Positions 34,806 through 43,275 of a DNA stretch of 64,000 bases are shown in pieces. Source of the stretch: Chryseobacterium sp. LAM-KRS1 (lineage in GTDB: Bacteria > Bacteroidota > Bacteroidia > Flavobacteriales > Weeksellaceae); assembly GCF_013184525.1 (NCBI RefSeq), contig NZ_JAAOIZ010000001.1, positions 310,001 to 374,000 on the forward strand. Reading direction: 5' to 3'. The notes under the pieces are model-generated. The model ran no database searches, was not told the origin of the DNA, and was given only the letters and a program-made list of their open reading frames with translations. Each line of letters opens with the position of its first letter. Position 1 is the stretch's first letter. Made by a program: the position numbers and the translations under genes.

Positions 34806-35642
34806 ATGCAAAAAACAATTTTTATCACAGGGGCTTCATCTGGATTAGGGAAAGCAACAGCTCAGCTATTTCAAAGTCAGGGATGGAATGTCATTGCGAC
34901 CATGAGAAACCCCGAAAATGAAACTGAACTCACAGTATTAGAAAATGTTTCCGTTATCGGACTGGACGTTACCGATAAAGAACAGCTGGAATCAACAATT
35001 GCAAAGGTTCTTTCCGAAACGGAGATTCATGTGGTTGTGAATAATGCCGGATATGGTTTGGTAGGCCCTTTAGAAGCCTTTACAGATGAACAGATTAAAA
35101 AACAGATTGAAACCAATCTCATGGGAGTAATCCGGATTACGAAGACTTTTACTCCGTACTTCAGAGAAAGAAAAGAAGGGGTTTTGATTAATATCACATC
35201 CAGTTTCGGTTTAATGGGTTTTCCTACATGCTCTATTTATAGTGCGACAAAATTTGCAGTAGACGGTTTCTCGGAAAGTATGGGTTACGAGCTGGCTCAA
35301 TTCGGGGTTCAGGTTAAAGTAGTGGCTCCTGGAGGAATACAAACGGATTTTGCTGGCCGTTCATTAGATGGAGCCCAGCATAGCGCGTATCGCCAATTGA
35401 CAGAAAAAGTACAGGAAGGCTATAGTCCGGATCAGGTATCCAATTACTCAAAACCGGAAGATATTGCCCACGTTATTTATGAAGCGGCAACTGATGGTAA
35501 AGATCAGCTGAGGTATGTTGCCGGCAAAGATGCTAATGCCCTTTACAATGACCGGAATTCCATCGGAGTGGAAAATCATGTTCAGAAAATAAAATCCGGC
35601 TTTTTGTTTGGGGAAGAGAAGAAATTAGAGGTTAGAAATTAG
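34806..35642 (+). CDS. SDR-family oxidoreductase
   Basis: From the ATG at 34806 the protein has 278 residues. A frame from 34785 adds seven residues (MYHKIRT) before the conserved start QKTIFITGASSGLG and is rejected. The nucleotide-binding TGASSGLG, the NNAGYGLVGPLEA motif, the catalytic Ser (ITSSFG) and YSATKFAV (Tyr-x-x-x-Lys) are all present, marking a classical NAD(P)H short-chain dehydrogenase. The substrate is unknown. It is encoded upstream of an AraC regulator on the same strand, separated by repeat-rich DNA. Confidence 0.93.
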   Translation: MQKTIFITGASSGLGKATAQLFQSQGWNVIATMRNPENETELTVLENVSVIGLDVTDKEQLESTIAKVLSETEIHVVVNNAGYGLVGPLEAFTDEQIKKQIETNLMGVIRITKTFTPYFRERKEGVLINITSSFGLMGFPTCSIYSATKFAVDGFSESMGYELAQFGVQVKVVAPGGIQTDFAGRSLDGAQHSAYRQLTEKVQEGYSPDQVSNYSKPEDIAHVIYEAATDGKDQLRYVAGKDANALYNDRNSIGVENHVQKIKSGFLFGEEKKLEVRN

Positions 35643-35651
35643 AGATAGAGC

Positions 35652-35716
35652 TTAGATGTTAGATGTTAGATGTTAGATGTTAGATGTTAGATGTTAGATG
35701 TTAGATGTTAGATGTT
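35652..35716 (+). repeat. (TTAGATG)9 heptanucleotide repeat
   Basis: Nine perfect copies of TTAGATG plus two bases begin ten bases after the SDR stop codon. A degenerate lead-in (TTAGAGG, TTAGAAA) extends back into the last codons of the SDR gene. Copy number should vary by slipped-strand synthesis. Similar heptamers are scattered in flavobacterial genomes, as far as I recall. Confidence 0.95.
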
Positions 35717-35820
35717 GCGGGCTTTTCTAATGAATTGCAATTAAATAAGTTAGAATAAATAGCTGTAATGTTAAATATGCAAAATCTTTATTTTCACAAC
35801 CTATAATTTACTACCTTCAA

Positions 35821-35855
35821 CTATCAACTATCAACTATCAACTATCAACTATCAA
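35821..35855 (+). repeat. (CTATCAA)5 heptanucleotide repeat
   Basis: Five perfect copies of CTATCAA are followed by the variant TCATCAA. The array ends 57 bases before the AraC -7 element, so length changes could alter spacing of an upstream site. Confidence 0.95.
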
Positions 35856-35912
35856 TCATCAATTCATCAAATTTCACATTCCTACTGACTAACAGTTGTC
35901 ACAAACCCACCT

Positions 35913-35920
35913 TATCTTTG
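35913..35920 (+). promoter_or_regulatory. -7 element abutting araC-type gene start
   Basis: TATCTTTG ends four bases before the ATG at 35925. The nearest TTG is only 14 bases upstream, so the -33 element is uncertain. Confidence 0.4.
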
Positions 35921-35924
35921 TACT

Positions 35925-36845
35925 ATGAAAACGAATCAGTCACCCGTTCATTTCCGATCTCTGTCAGCTTTACATGAAGCGATGGGACTTTCTGCACCCA
36001 AACATCCTCTTATCACAATTATCAATTATGATGAAACGTGCTTCGATCCGAAAACCTTTGAACAGGGGACAAAATCGGATTTTTATAAAATCTCATTTAA
36101 AACCAATTTCAACGGTAAAATCCGTTATGGCCAGGGATATTATGACTTTGAGGAAGGAGGCCTTTCTTTTGTTTCTCCGGGGCAGGTTCTTATTATGGAA
36201 CAGGAGGAAAGGAATTATAGTGGCATGTCCCTGCATATTCATCCGGATTTTATAAGACCATATTCTTTAATGAAAAAAATTAAAAATTACGGTTTCTTTT
36301 CTTATGCAACTTCGGAAGCATTGTATCTTTCCGAAAATGAAAAGAAAGCAATTCTCGATGTTTTTGAAAGCATTAAGAATGAATTAAATGAAAGGATAGA
36401 TCAGTTTAGCCAAGATGTTATTATTTCGCAGATTGAGTTGCTGCTTACCTACAGCAATCGCTTTTATAATCGTCAGTTCATTACACGGAAGGCGGTAAAT
36501 AATGACCTTCTTTCAAGGATGGAGGCTTTACTTGATGATTATTTTGATCGGGAAAAAGGCATAAAAGGACTGCCAACAGTAGAATATATTGCATCACAGC
36601 TGAATCTTACACCAAGATACCTGAGTGATATGCTCAGACACCATACAGGGCAGAACGCACAGCAACATATTCACGAAAAGCTTATTGAAAAGGCTAAAGA
36701 ATATTTGTCCGAAGCTCAATTGTCAGTTTCTGAAACAGCTTATCAATTGGGGTTCGAGCATCCGCAGTCATTCAGTAAACTGTTCAAAAATAAGACAAGA
36801 CAGACACCTAATCAATACAGACAATCCCTTCAAAAATCAGAATAA
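35925..36845 (+). CDS. AraC-family transcriptional regulator
   Basis: The 306-residue protein has a cupin-like N-terminal sensing domain (~30-170, with YGQGYYDFEEGGLSFVSPGQ) and a C-terminal AraC double helix-turn-helix (~205-300). IASQLNLTPRYLSDMLRHHTGQN and SVSETAYQLGFEHPQSFSKLFKNKTRQTPNQYR are characteristic. The ligand is unknown. AraC genes of this type often regulate a neighbouring oxidoreductase, and an SDR gene lies upstream. The stop overlaps the start of the next gene (TAATG), so three genes are coupled. Confidence 0.93.
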   Translation: MKTNQSPVHFRSLSALHEAMGLSAPKHPLITIINYDETCFDPKTFEQGTKSDFYKISFKTNFNGKIRYGQGYYDFEEGGLSFVSPGQVLIMEQEERNYSGMSLHIHPDFIRPYSLMKKIKNYGFFSYATSEALYLSENEKKAILDVFESIKNELNERIDQFSQDVIISQIELLLTYSNRFYNRQFITRKAVNNDLLSRMEALLDDYFDREKGIKGLPTVEYIASQLNLTPRYLSDMLRHHTGQNAQQHIHEKLIEKAKEYLSEAQLSVSETAYQLGFEHPQSFSKLFKNKTRQTPNQYRQSLQKSE

Positions 36846-37162
36846 TGGATCAGAATAATTTAGATAAGATTATAGATAGGGCTCTTGACATCAGAGAGAA
36901 ATACCATCGTCTTGAAAAGCAGCAGAACGGCAGTGAATGGACCTTGGAACAGGATGCACTTGCCTACCTTACCGATGCCGGCATTGTCGGGCGGGATTTT
37001 ATGTCACATGAGAAAACATGGATTAAAAAAGATGCCTCTGCAGAATTGGAACATAAATTAGCGGAAAATATCTGGTGGTTGATTATCTTAGCAGATCGGA
37101 CAGGTATTGATATCAAAAATGCTTTAGAGAAATTTTTAACCAAAACAGAAAATATATTTTAA
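36845..37162 (+). CDS. MazG-like NTP pyrophosphohydrolase-fold protein
   Basis: The 105-residue all-helical protein ends with LEHKLAENIWWLIILADRTGIDIKNALEKFL. This resembles the MazG/dUTPase-like pattern 'E..LaDvlw.v..LA...GiDLe.A'. The usual Glu/Asp metal ligands are partly visible (Glu in AENIWW, Asp in GIDIKNA). MazG proteins hydrolyse NTPs to NMP and pyrophosphate. Short relatives are common in Flavobacteriia. It is translationally coupled to the AraC gene before and the tag gene after (both TAATG overlaps). House-cleaning of damaged nucleotides beside a DNA glycosylase would make sense but is inference. Confidence 0.7.
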   Translation: MDQNNLDKIIDRALDIREKYHRLEKQQNGSEWTLEQDALAYLTDAGIVGRDFMSHEKTWIKKDASAELEHKLAENIWWLIILADRTGIDIKNALEKFLTKTENIF

Positions 37163-37713
37163 TGAGTTATTGTTCAGCTATAGAAAAGATGCAGCCTGAA
37201 AGCAGAAAGGCATTACACCAAAAATACCATGATTATCATTATGGATTCCCTATTCATGATGATAATGAATTATTTGGGCGATTGGTAATGGAAATCAATC
37301 AGGCAGGATTAAGCTGGGAAACCATTCTGAAAAAAGAAGAAAGCTTCAGAAATGCCTATGATCAGTTTAATATTCAGAAAGTAGCCGCATATAGTGAAAA
37401 AGATCGTGAAAGGTTATTAAATGATAGCGGCATCATTAGAAATAAACTTAAGGTGAACGCTGCCATTGAAAATGCCAAAACAATCATTGAGCTGCAAAAA
37501 GAATTCGGATCATTTGAAAAATGGCTGGAACATCATCATCCCAAAACTTTACAGGAATGGATGAAGCTTTTTAAAAAAACATTTAAATTCACAGGTGGAG
37601 AAATCGTCAATGAATTCCTGATGAGTATTGGTTATCTGGGTGGTGCCCATACAGAAAACTGCTCTGTATACAAAACCATCCTGAAACATAATCCCATGTG
37701 GCAAAAAGGTTAA
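37162..37713 (+). CDS. tag: DNA-3-methyladenine glycosylase I
   Basis: The 183-residue enzyme excises 3-methyladenine from alkylated DNA. It has the Tag helix-hairpin-helix fold and its zinc-snap residues: Cys4 (MSYCS), His in KYHDYHYG, and His/Cys in GGAHTENC near the C-terminus. ELFGRLVMEINQAGLSWETILKK and NDSGIIRNKLKVNAAIENAK match the family core. It overlaps the MazG-like gene by one base and completes an AraC-MazG-like-tag operon. Confidence 0.95.
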   Translation: MSYCSAIEKMQPESRKALHQKYHDYHYGFPIHDDNELFGRLVMEINQAGLSWETILKKEESFRNAYDQFNIQKVAAYSEKDRERLLNDSGIIRNKLKVNAAIENAKTIIELQKEFGSFEKWLEHHHPKTLQEWMKLFKKTFKFTGGEIVNEFLMSIGYLGGAHTENCSVYKTILKHNPMWQKG

Positions 37714-37804
37714 ATCAGGAAGCCTGTAAAATCAATATTTTATTTTCTGATAATAACAGAAAACTCTACGAATACCCCTCTTTAGTATAGGCAGAAACTT
37801 CGTG

Positions 37805-38179
37805 TCAATTTAGTCTATCCGAATTTACAATTTCCTTATGCTCCGTTCCCCATTGCTCAAGTTCTTTAATGATAGGCTTTAGCTTATAACCTATTGCTGT
37901 AAGTTCATACTCAACACGAGGTGGGACTTCCGCAAAAACGGTTCTTGTAATGATCTTATTTTCTTCCAGCTTCCTGAGTTGTAAGGTAAGCATACGTTCT
38001 GTAATATTGGGTAAAAGTTTCCTTAATTCCCCAAATCTCAGTTTCCCGTTAATCAGCCAGCTGCATATAGCCAGTGACCATTGTCCACCGATAATGTTGG
38101 AAGCATAAACCTCAGAACATTCATCGGATAACAGTTTTTTATTCTCAAAATTTGTTGATGTTTCCTTTATTTTGCTCAT
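37805..38179 (-). CDS. HxlR-family winged-helix regulator
   Basis: The 124-residue protein has the HxlR winged helix: YASNIIGGQWSLAICSWLINGKLRFGELRKLLPNITERMLTLQLRKLEENKIITR, then a wing (VPPRVEYELT) and a dimer helix. A cysteine (SDECSEVY, about residue 21) before the fold could sense electrophiles or redox change, as in HypR and QorR relatives. It diverges from a flavodoxin-like reductase gene and a perfect palindrome lies between them, so it probably controls both. Confidence 0.92.
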   Translation of the reverse strand: MSKIKETSTNFENKKLLSDECSEVYASNIIGGQWSLAICSWLINGKLRFGELRKLLPNITERMLTLQLRKLEENKIITRTVFAEVPPRVEYELTAIGYKLKPIIKELEQWGTEHKEIVNSDRLN

Positions 38180-38202
38180 TACTTACTTTTTTTATAGTAC
38201 CA

Positions 38203-38222
38203 TACATTAGGTTGCTAATGTA
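38203..38222. promoter_or_regulatory. Operator for HxlR regulator
   Basis: TACATTAGGTTGCTAATGTA has perfect eight-base arms around a four-base centre. It lies 23 bases from the hxlR-type start and 49 from the reductase start, just upstream of the reductase -7 element. It is the only strong palindrome in the 92-base divergent region. Confidence 0.75.
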
Positions 38223-38243
38223 CGAAATGTAAGTGGATAGGAT

Positions 38244-38251
38244 TATTTTTG
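38244..38251 (+). promoter_or_regulatory. -7 element of flavodoxin-like reductase
   Basis: TATTTTTG lies 20 bases before the ATG at 38272 and falls inside a frame that starts at 38233. It therefore supports the downstream start. Confidence 0.6.
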
Positions 38252-38271
38252 TAACTATAAATTGCATTAAA

Positions 38272-38802
38272 ATGAAAACATTGGTAATTGTTACCCATCC
38301 TGTAATGAAAGATTCGCTGATCAATAAAAGATGGGTGGAAGAGCTCTCTCAGTATCCTGAAAAATATACCGTTCATGATCTGTATAAGGAATATCCTGAT
38401 GGTATAATTGATGTTAAGAGAGAACAGGAATTGATTGAAAGTTATGATAAAATAGTTTTTCAGTTTCCCTTTTATTGGTTCAGCAGTCCGCCGCTTTTAA
38501 AAAAATGGTTTGATGAAGTTTTAACCTATGGATGGGCATATGGAAGCAAAAGCGGATTCAAAGTAGGAGGGAAGAAAATTGCTTTGGCTATTACAGCCGG
38601 CGTGGAAGAAGAAGATTATTCTGCTTCCGGTAAATATAAATATACAATGAAAGAATTGACCAGACCTTTTGAACTCACTTTTGAATACATTCAGGCTGAT
38701 TATAAAGATCTTTTTACCTATTACAACTTGGAAATTAATACTTCACAGGAATGGATAGAGAAAAGTGTCCCGGAATATCTAAAGTTTCTTGATAAATTAT
38801 AA
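38272..38802 (+). CDS. NAD(P)H oxidoreductase, flavodoxin-like fold (KefF/MdaB type)
   Basis: From the ATG at 38272 the protein has 176 residues, beginning MKTLVIVTHPVMKDSLINKRWVEEL. It has the flavodoxin_2 landmarks: FQFPFYWFSSPPLLKKWFDEVLTYGWAYG (FMN-phosphate and dimer face), GKKIALAITAG and a conserved C-terminal segment. Relatives reduce quinones by two electrons and protect from electrophiles, and KefF also activates potassium efflux. An upstream ATG at 38233 precedes the promoter element and is rejected. It is divergent from the HxlR regulator, a common pairing. Confidence 0.9.
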   Translation: MKTLVIVTHPVMKDSLINKRWVEELSQYPEKYTVHDLYKEYPDGIIDVKREQELIESYDKIVFQFPFYWFSSPPLLKKWFDEVLTYGWAYGSKSGFKVGGKKIALAITAGVEEEDYSASGKYKYTMKELTRPFELTFEYIQADYKDLFTYYNLEINTSQEWIEKSVPEYLKFLDKL

Positions 38803-38803
38803 T

Positions 38804-38845
38804 AAAAAAGCTGGATCATTTAAATGATAGATGATCCGGCTTTTT
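38804..38845. terminator. Bidirectional terminator
   Basis: An eleven-base-pair stem (AGCTGGATCAT with one G-T pair) is flanked by an A-run and a T-run, between the convergent reductase and DUF2199 genes. Confidence 0.85.
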
Positions 38846-38855
38846 CCAGCTATGT

Positions 38856-39362
38856 TTAAAATTTATTATTTTGTAGAACCCTATCTACTCTTTGCTGAGC
38901 TTCTTTCATCGTAATTCCATTGTAAAAATCATAGACAAACGGATGTTCGAAATTTTGATGTGGGTAAATGAGCGGGCGGCCTATTTTATTATTGACGACG
39001 ACTGTCATTGGAATGCTTTCTGAGAAATCATAATCGGGAAGATCATTGGATAACCACCCGAAATATTCGGCTCCAAAATCTTCATTATTGTAATTGTCAA
39101 CATATTCACTAAAGCTTTTTTCACTTAAACTTACCCAGACTCCATATTCAAAAGTCTGACAACTCTCAATAATTTCCTGTACCAATACGGTACGAATAAA
39201 TCTGTCCGTCTGTTTGGGATATTCAATAATACATAAGTCTGAACTTATTTCGGCATTTTGCAATTCTACATCTGTTAACTGCATATAGCTTGACGGTGAT
39301 TTATAAGCAAGGGCTGGCCAGTCTTCCATTTCTTTACCACAGCATTCACAGATATATTTCAT
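38856..39362 (-). CDS. DUF2199-family protein
   Basis: The 168-residue cytoplasmic protein begins with a likely zinc knuckle (CECCGKEMEDWPALAYKSP) and carries the family landmarks DLCIIEYPKQTDRFIRTVLVQEI, YGVWVSLSEKSF and GWLSNDLPDY. DUF2199 proteins are widespread and uncharacterised; many sit among immunity-like or SMI1-like proteins. It is 32 bases from the patatin gene on the same strand, so the two may be cotranscribed. No function is assigned. Confidence 0.85.
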   Translation of the reverse strand: MKYICECCGKEMEDWPALAYKSPSSYMQLTDVELQNAEISSDLCIIEYPKQTDRFIRTVLVQEIIESCQTFEYGVWVSLSEKSFSEYVDNYNNEDFGAEYFGWLSNDLPDYDFSESIPMTVVVNNKIGRPLIYPHQNFEHPFVYDFYNGITMKEAQQRVDRVLQNNKF

Positions 39363-39394
39363 AAGTATTTTATTTTATTGATATTAGAAATTCT

Positions 39395-40981
39395 TTAACC
39401 CACCGTCTTCGTATCTTCTTCCTTCAGTATTTTTTTCTCCTTCATCGATATCATCATTCTTTCCTTTTTGTATTTTTTCCAGTCGAATCCATTGAGGAAA
39501 TCCAGTGCGGCTGAAAAACCCGCATTGAAAAGTTGTTCCTTTTCTTCCCTTTTCATAAAGAAATTAAGCCAGCTGCTGGTTCCACAATCTACGGTTTGTA
39601 TGCTATACAAACGATAAAAAGTATGTTTGGTGAGGAATGATTTATCATTAAAGCCTTTCAGGGTTTCAATGATATTTCCTGCATATGAAAAAGGGGTTTT
39701 TAAGATCTGCTCGCTGGTTTTCCCCTTATCGGCATCCCCTTCGGACTTACTCGTAAGCTGTACACCAAACAGAGGCATTCTCGGATAGAATACATCATTG
39801 GCATGAAAAAGATCAATAGGGAAATTGGAAATGCTTCCCCCATCTATGAAAACACCCACAGGATAAATATCTTGCGGTTTTGTATTCATCCAGAACCTCC
39901 ATGCGTATTTTATAGAATCATCATCTTTATTAATCCTCTTTTGAAAAGGTTCAAAAAAGAACGGAACAGACATGGAAGCACGCACAAATTCAGCCGGACT
40001 GCTGTGTTTGAGTTCTTCTTCTGACCAGTATAAATTGGCCATCGTAGGCAGTTCCACCTTTATTTTAGCGTTAATATCTGTTGTAACGACAACGTATTCT
40101 GATCTTAACTGATAGAAGGGGTTATTTTTATAATGATCATTGCTGACGGCACTGTCATAAAATATTTTATACTGCGTTTCGTCTATATGTTCCAGATTAG
40201 CATTTTTTATTTCTTCTATACTTCTTAGTGCTATGGTGTAGTATTCCTGATTATTGCCGTAACGGTAATTAAGATTGAGTGCACCCTCCCTGGCAGAAAA
40301 TTTCTGATTAAGGTCAGCGACCGTTTTCACACCGAAACCATCCAGAGCATCTTTCATGGTATTTAAAAATGTGTTTCCGGGATTAAGCCCGCTGTTTTGT
40401 TTACGGAAATCATTATAAAACTTTTTCAGGCAGAAAAATATCAGAATCAAAGGAATAATGGGAATAAGGAAAATAAGCTTTGCCCTCCATACCGTTTCAG
40501 AGGATACCGCAAATGGTGTAATCACAAGGATAAGTAAAATAATAATGGCAATAATCGTATTTATCTTCAGGAAGTTTTTGTTATTAAGCATTGCATGGAT
40601 AGTAGTCCTTACATAGGGTTTACCATCCATAAAATCTGCAAAATTCCAGTTGAATAAAATTTCTTTGATTACTTCACTTTTAGCTTCTTCTTTTGTTTTA
40701 TAAGCCGCAATTAACATTGTATTGATAGCCCCGGCACTTGTACCTGCCACTTTCAGAAAACGGACACCGAATATTTCAAGACCATAGAGATAACCTACCA
40801 GTGCACTTCCCCAAACACCACCGCCTTCCTGTACAAATTCGACATATTGATGGCCTTCAGCGTCCAGTAGATCCGAGAACTCTTTGGTGGAAATATTTTC
40901 ATGCAGAGCCATAAGTTTGTCTTTAGACTCTTTTGAAAGAACATTATCACCGAGAATTTTATTAAGAAGATCCGGTTTCAT
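39395..40981 (-). CDS. Patatin-like phospholipase with embedded transmembrane pair
   Basis: The 528-residue protein has a patatin domain. The oxyanion loop QEGGGVWGSALVGYLYGLE and nucleophile elbow GTSAG (Ser, ~82) are near the start. The catalytic Asp is in FIDGGSISNFPIDLF (~395). Between them, about residues 136-185, lie two hydrophobic segments (INTIIAIIILLILVITPFAV and LIFLIPIIPLILIFFCLKKF). This unusual insertion should anchor the enzyme in the inner membrane. Patatins release fatty acids from phospholipids. The substrate is unknown. The upstream 280 bases have no gene. Confidence 0.88.
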   Translation of the reverse strand: MKPDLLNKILGDNVLSKESKDKLMALHENISTKEFSDLLDAEGHQYVEFVQEGGGVWGSALVGYLYGLEIFGVRFLKVAGTSAGAINTMLIAAYKTKEEAKSEVIKEILFNWNFADFMDGKPYVRTTIHAMLNNKNFLKINTIIAIIILLILVITPFAVSSETVWRAKLIFLIPIIPLILIFFCLKKFYNDFRKQNSGLNPGNTFLNTMKDALDGFGVKTVADLNQKFSAREGALNLNYRYGNNQEYYTIALRSIEEIKNANLEHIDETQYKIFYDSAVSNDHYKNNPFYQLRSEYVVVTTDINAKIKVELPTMANLYWSEEELKHSSPAEFVRASMSVPFFFEPFQKRINKDDDSIKYAWRFWMNTKPQDIYPVGVFIDGGSISNFPIDLFHANDVFYPRMPLFGVQLTSKSEGDADKGKTSEQILKTPFSYAGNIIETLKGFNDKSFLTKHTFYRLYSIQTVDCGTSSWLNFFMKREEKEQLFNAGFSAALDFLNGFDWKKYKKERMMISMKEKKILKEEDTKTVG

Positions 40982-41260
40982 GGTGGTTTGGTGTTTTTAG
41001 ATTTAAAATAAAAAAACTGCTGCTTTTGTATAGTCGTTTTTAAAGCTCAGTGATTTTATTGAAGATAAAAATACCAAAAGATATCCAAAGTTGACCTCAT
41101 TTTCAGAGTTAAATATTCAATAAGCATCTGTGCTAAACTGAGTGACCTGTGGGATTAAAAAAAACTTAGTTCTTAAAAAAAATTGTAAATTTTATAATTA
41201 TGTTTGGTAAGCAAACCTAATCTTTCCCTTAAAAAACTCCATATCTTGAAGACCGATCCA

Positions 41261-42160
41261 TCACCACTGTTTTCTCCTCGCATAAATAAAAGTAACAATG
41301 ACAATTAAAGCCATTAATCCCAAAGTGAAATAATAACCATGCTTATGATGCAGTTCCGGCATATTATCAAAGTTCATTCCGTAGACTCCCGCTATAAAAG
41401 TAATCGGTAAGAAGTAAACAGAATAAATTGCCAATACCTTCATCACCTGGTTGGCTTTTTGATCCGATAGTGCCAGGAACATAGAAATAAGGTTGGTGAT
41501 CTGGATGTTCAGGTGATCAAAATCGGCAACAACGTCTTTGTGTTTATCCTTCAGGTCTACAAATTCCGAATCCTGAAGATTCAGAAGTTTAAACTTATCA
41601 ACGGCATCTGTAGAAATAATAAGGACCCTCGAGTTTAAACCTGATTTTCTTTTCAGTTTATAAAGCCTTCGGATCTGGGTCGTATGATTGGTATTCTTTA
41701 AGAAAATTTCATTTTCTATATTATCCATGGTTTCCAGTAAGCTGATTGACTCATCATCAAAGCTTTTCATGATCAATAGGGCGATCATCAGGGCGATATT
41801 TTCCGGTGACGAATCTGTGGTGCTGGAAGAAAGTTGTTTTTTTGTTTCGGTGATGCTTCTGGTTTTCATCCTGTGAACTGTAATGATCGTATTTTCCAGA
41901 AGAAAAATTCCAATCTTGGTGCTGATATCACTTATCGTATTCAGATTTTTCCTTTCCAGTTCTGTACTTTCCCGCAGCAGGAAGAACTTTACATTCCCAT
42001 CCTCTTCATATTTCGGAAGGTGATTAGGATCAAGGGTGTCTTCCAGAAGGAGATTATTAATCTCATATCTTTCATGAAGAAACTGTAAATCTTCTGGGGT
42101 TGGAGCTTCTACATCAACCCATTCGCAGTGGGAATCTCTGTATATCGTATCGATTGGCAT
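41261..42160 (-). CDS. corA: CorA-family Mg2+/Co2+ transporter
   Basis: The 299-residue protein has a large cytoplasmic alpha/beta domain and two C-terminal transmembrane helices: VLAIYSVYFLPITFIAGVYGMNFDNMPE and YYFTLGLMALIVIVTFIYARR. The selectivity-filter Gly-Met-Asn (YGMNF) closes the first. The family forms pentameric channels for magnesium and cobalt. The gene stands alone and diverges from the KAS III gene. Confidence 0.95.
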   Translation of the reverse strand: MPIDTIYRDSHCEWVDVEAPTPEDLQFLHERYEINNLLLEDTLDPNHLPKYEEDGNVKFFLLRESTELERKNLNTISDISTKIGIFLLENTIITVHRMKTRSITETKKQLSSSTTDSSPENIALMIALLIMKSFDDESISLLETMDNIENEIFLKNTNHTTQIRRLYKLKRKSGLNSRVLIISTDAVDKFKLLNLQDSEFVDLKDKHKDVVADFDHLNIQITNLISMFLALSDQKANQVMKVLAIYSVYFLPITFIAGVYGMNFDNMPELHHKHGYYFTLGLMALIVIVTFIYARRKQW

Positions 42161-42206
42161 AAAGTAAAAATACTAATATTTTGAAATACTATGGGTCAAA
42201 TAAGTT

Positions 42207-42214
42207 TATCTTTG
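42207..42214 (+). promoter_or_regulatory. -7 element of KAS III gene
   Basis: TATCTTTG lies 18 bases before the ATG at 42233. A TTTG at 42180-42183 is 23 bases upstream, near the long limit. It falls inside the frame beginning at 42191, supporting the later start. Confidence 0.6.
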
Positions 42215-42232
42215 CCAAAATTAAAAAACTAT

Positions 42233-43255
42233 ATGATTAAAAGTACAATAAAAGGAATCGGATTTTATGTTCCGGATAATGTTGTAACGAATGATGATTT
42301 AGCTAAATTAATGACTACCAATGATGAATGGATCACGGAGAGGACAGGCATCAAAGAAAGAAGACACAGGAAAAACAGAAACGATTCACAGGAGACGACA
42401 GCCTACCTGGCATTCAAAGCGTCTGAAAAAGCTCTTGAAAAAGCAGGATTAACCGCTAAGGATATCGATTATATTGTTTTTGCCACGCTTTCTCCCGATT
42501 ATTATTTTCCAGGATGTGGGGTATTGCTTCAGGATATGCTGGGATGCGATACCATCGGAGCATTGGATGTAAGGAATCAATGTTCAGGATTTGTTTACGC
42601 GATGAGTGTAGCTAATGCTTTTATTAAAACCGGAGCCTATAAAAATATTTTAGTCGTAGGCGCTGAGGTACATTCCTTTGGTTTGGATTTTTCTGATGAG
42701 GGAAGAGGAGTTTCCGTGATTTTCGGGGATGGGGCAGGAGCTGTTATCCTTTCTGCAACTGAGGACGAGAATGCGGGAGATGTTTTATCCTTTAATATGC
42801 ATTCTGAAGGTAAATATGCAGACGAATTATGTACCCAGTTCCCGGGTTCAAAATATGGCTGGAGTGATCGCATGAGAAAGGAGCCCGAAAATGTTACCAA
42901 TAAAGAAGTATATCCTATTATGAATGGAAACTTCGTATTCAAACATGCGGTAACAAGATTTCCTGAAACGATGGTGGAAGCATTAAATAAAGCAGGAAAA
43001 ACAGTTGAAGATCTCGATATGTTTATTCCCCATCAGGCGAATCTGAGAATTGCCCAATTTGTACAGCAGAAGTTCGGATTACCGGATGAAAAAATCTACA
43101 ACAATATCCAGAAATATGGGAATACAACGGCAGCTTCTATTCCGATTGCTTTAAGCGAGGCGATTGAAGAAGGTAAAATAAAAAGAGGAGACCTGGTGCT
43201 TCTTTCCGCTTTCGGAAGTGGATTTACCTGGGGAAGTGTATTGTTTGAATATTAA
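42233..43255 (+). CDS. 3-oxoacyl-ACP synthase III family protein (FabH-like)
   Basis: From the ATG at 42233 the protein has 340 residues. The upstream ATG at 42191 would precede the promoter element and is rejected. The thiolase-fold catalytic triad is complete: Cys117 (RNQCSGF), His267 (PHQAN) and Asn297 (YGNTTAA). DEWITERTGIKERR and GDGAGAVIL are also typical. FabH condenses acyl-CoA with malonyl-ACP to start fatty acid synthesis; flavobacteria need branched-chain primers. Several KAS III paralogues exist in this group, so I do not assign fabH itself. It is monocistronic. Confidence 0.93.
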   Translation: MIKSTIKGIGFYVPDNVVTNDDLAKLMTTNDEWITERTGIKERRHRKNRNDSQETTAYLAFKASEKALEKAGLTAKDIDYIVFATLSPDYYFPGCGVLLQDMLGCDTIGALDVRNQCSGFVYAMSVANAFIKTGAYKNILVVGAEVHSFGLDFSDEGRGVSVIFGDGAGAVILSATEDENAGDVLSFNMHSEGKYADELCTQFPGSKYGWSDRMRKEPENVTNKEVYPIMNGNFVFKHAVTRFPETMVEALNKAGKTVEDLDMFIPHQANLRIAQFVQQKFGLPDEKIYNNIQKYGNTTAASIPIALSEAIEEGKIKRGDLVLLSAFGSGFTWGSVLFEY

Positions 43256-43275
43256 TATCTTGATCGGATATAAAT

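Noticed and set aside
35652..35855. Possible CRISPR array in repeat-rich DNA
   Set aside because: The units are seven bases long and directly abutting, with no unique spacers and no cas genes nearby.
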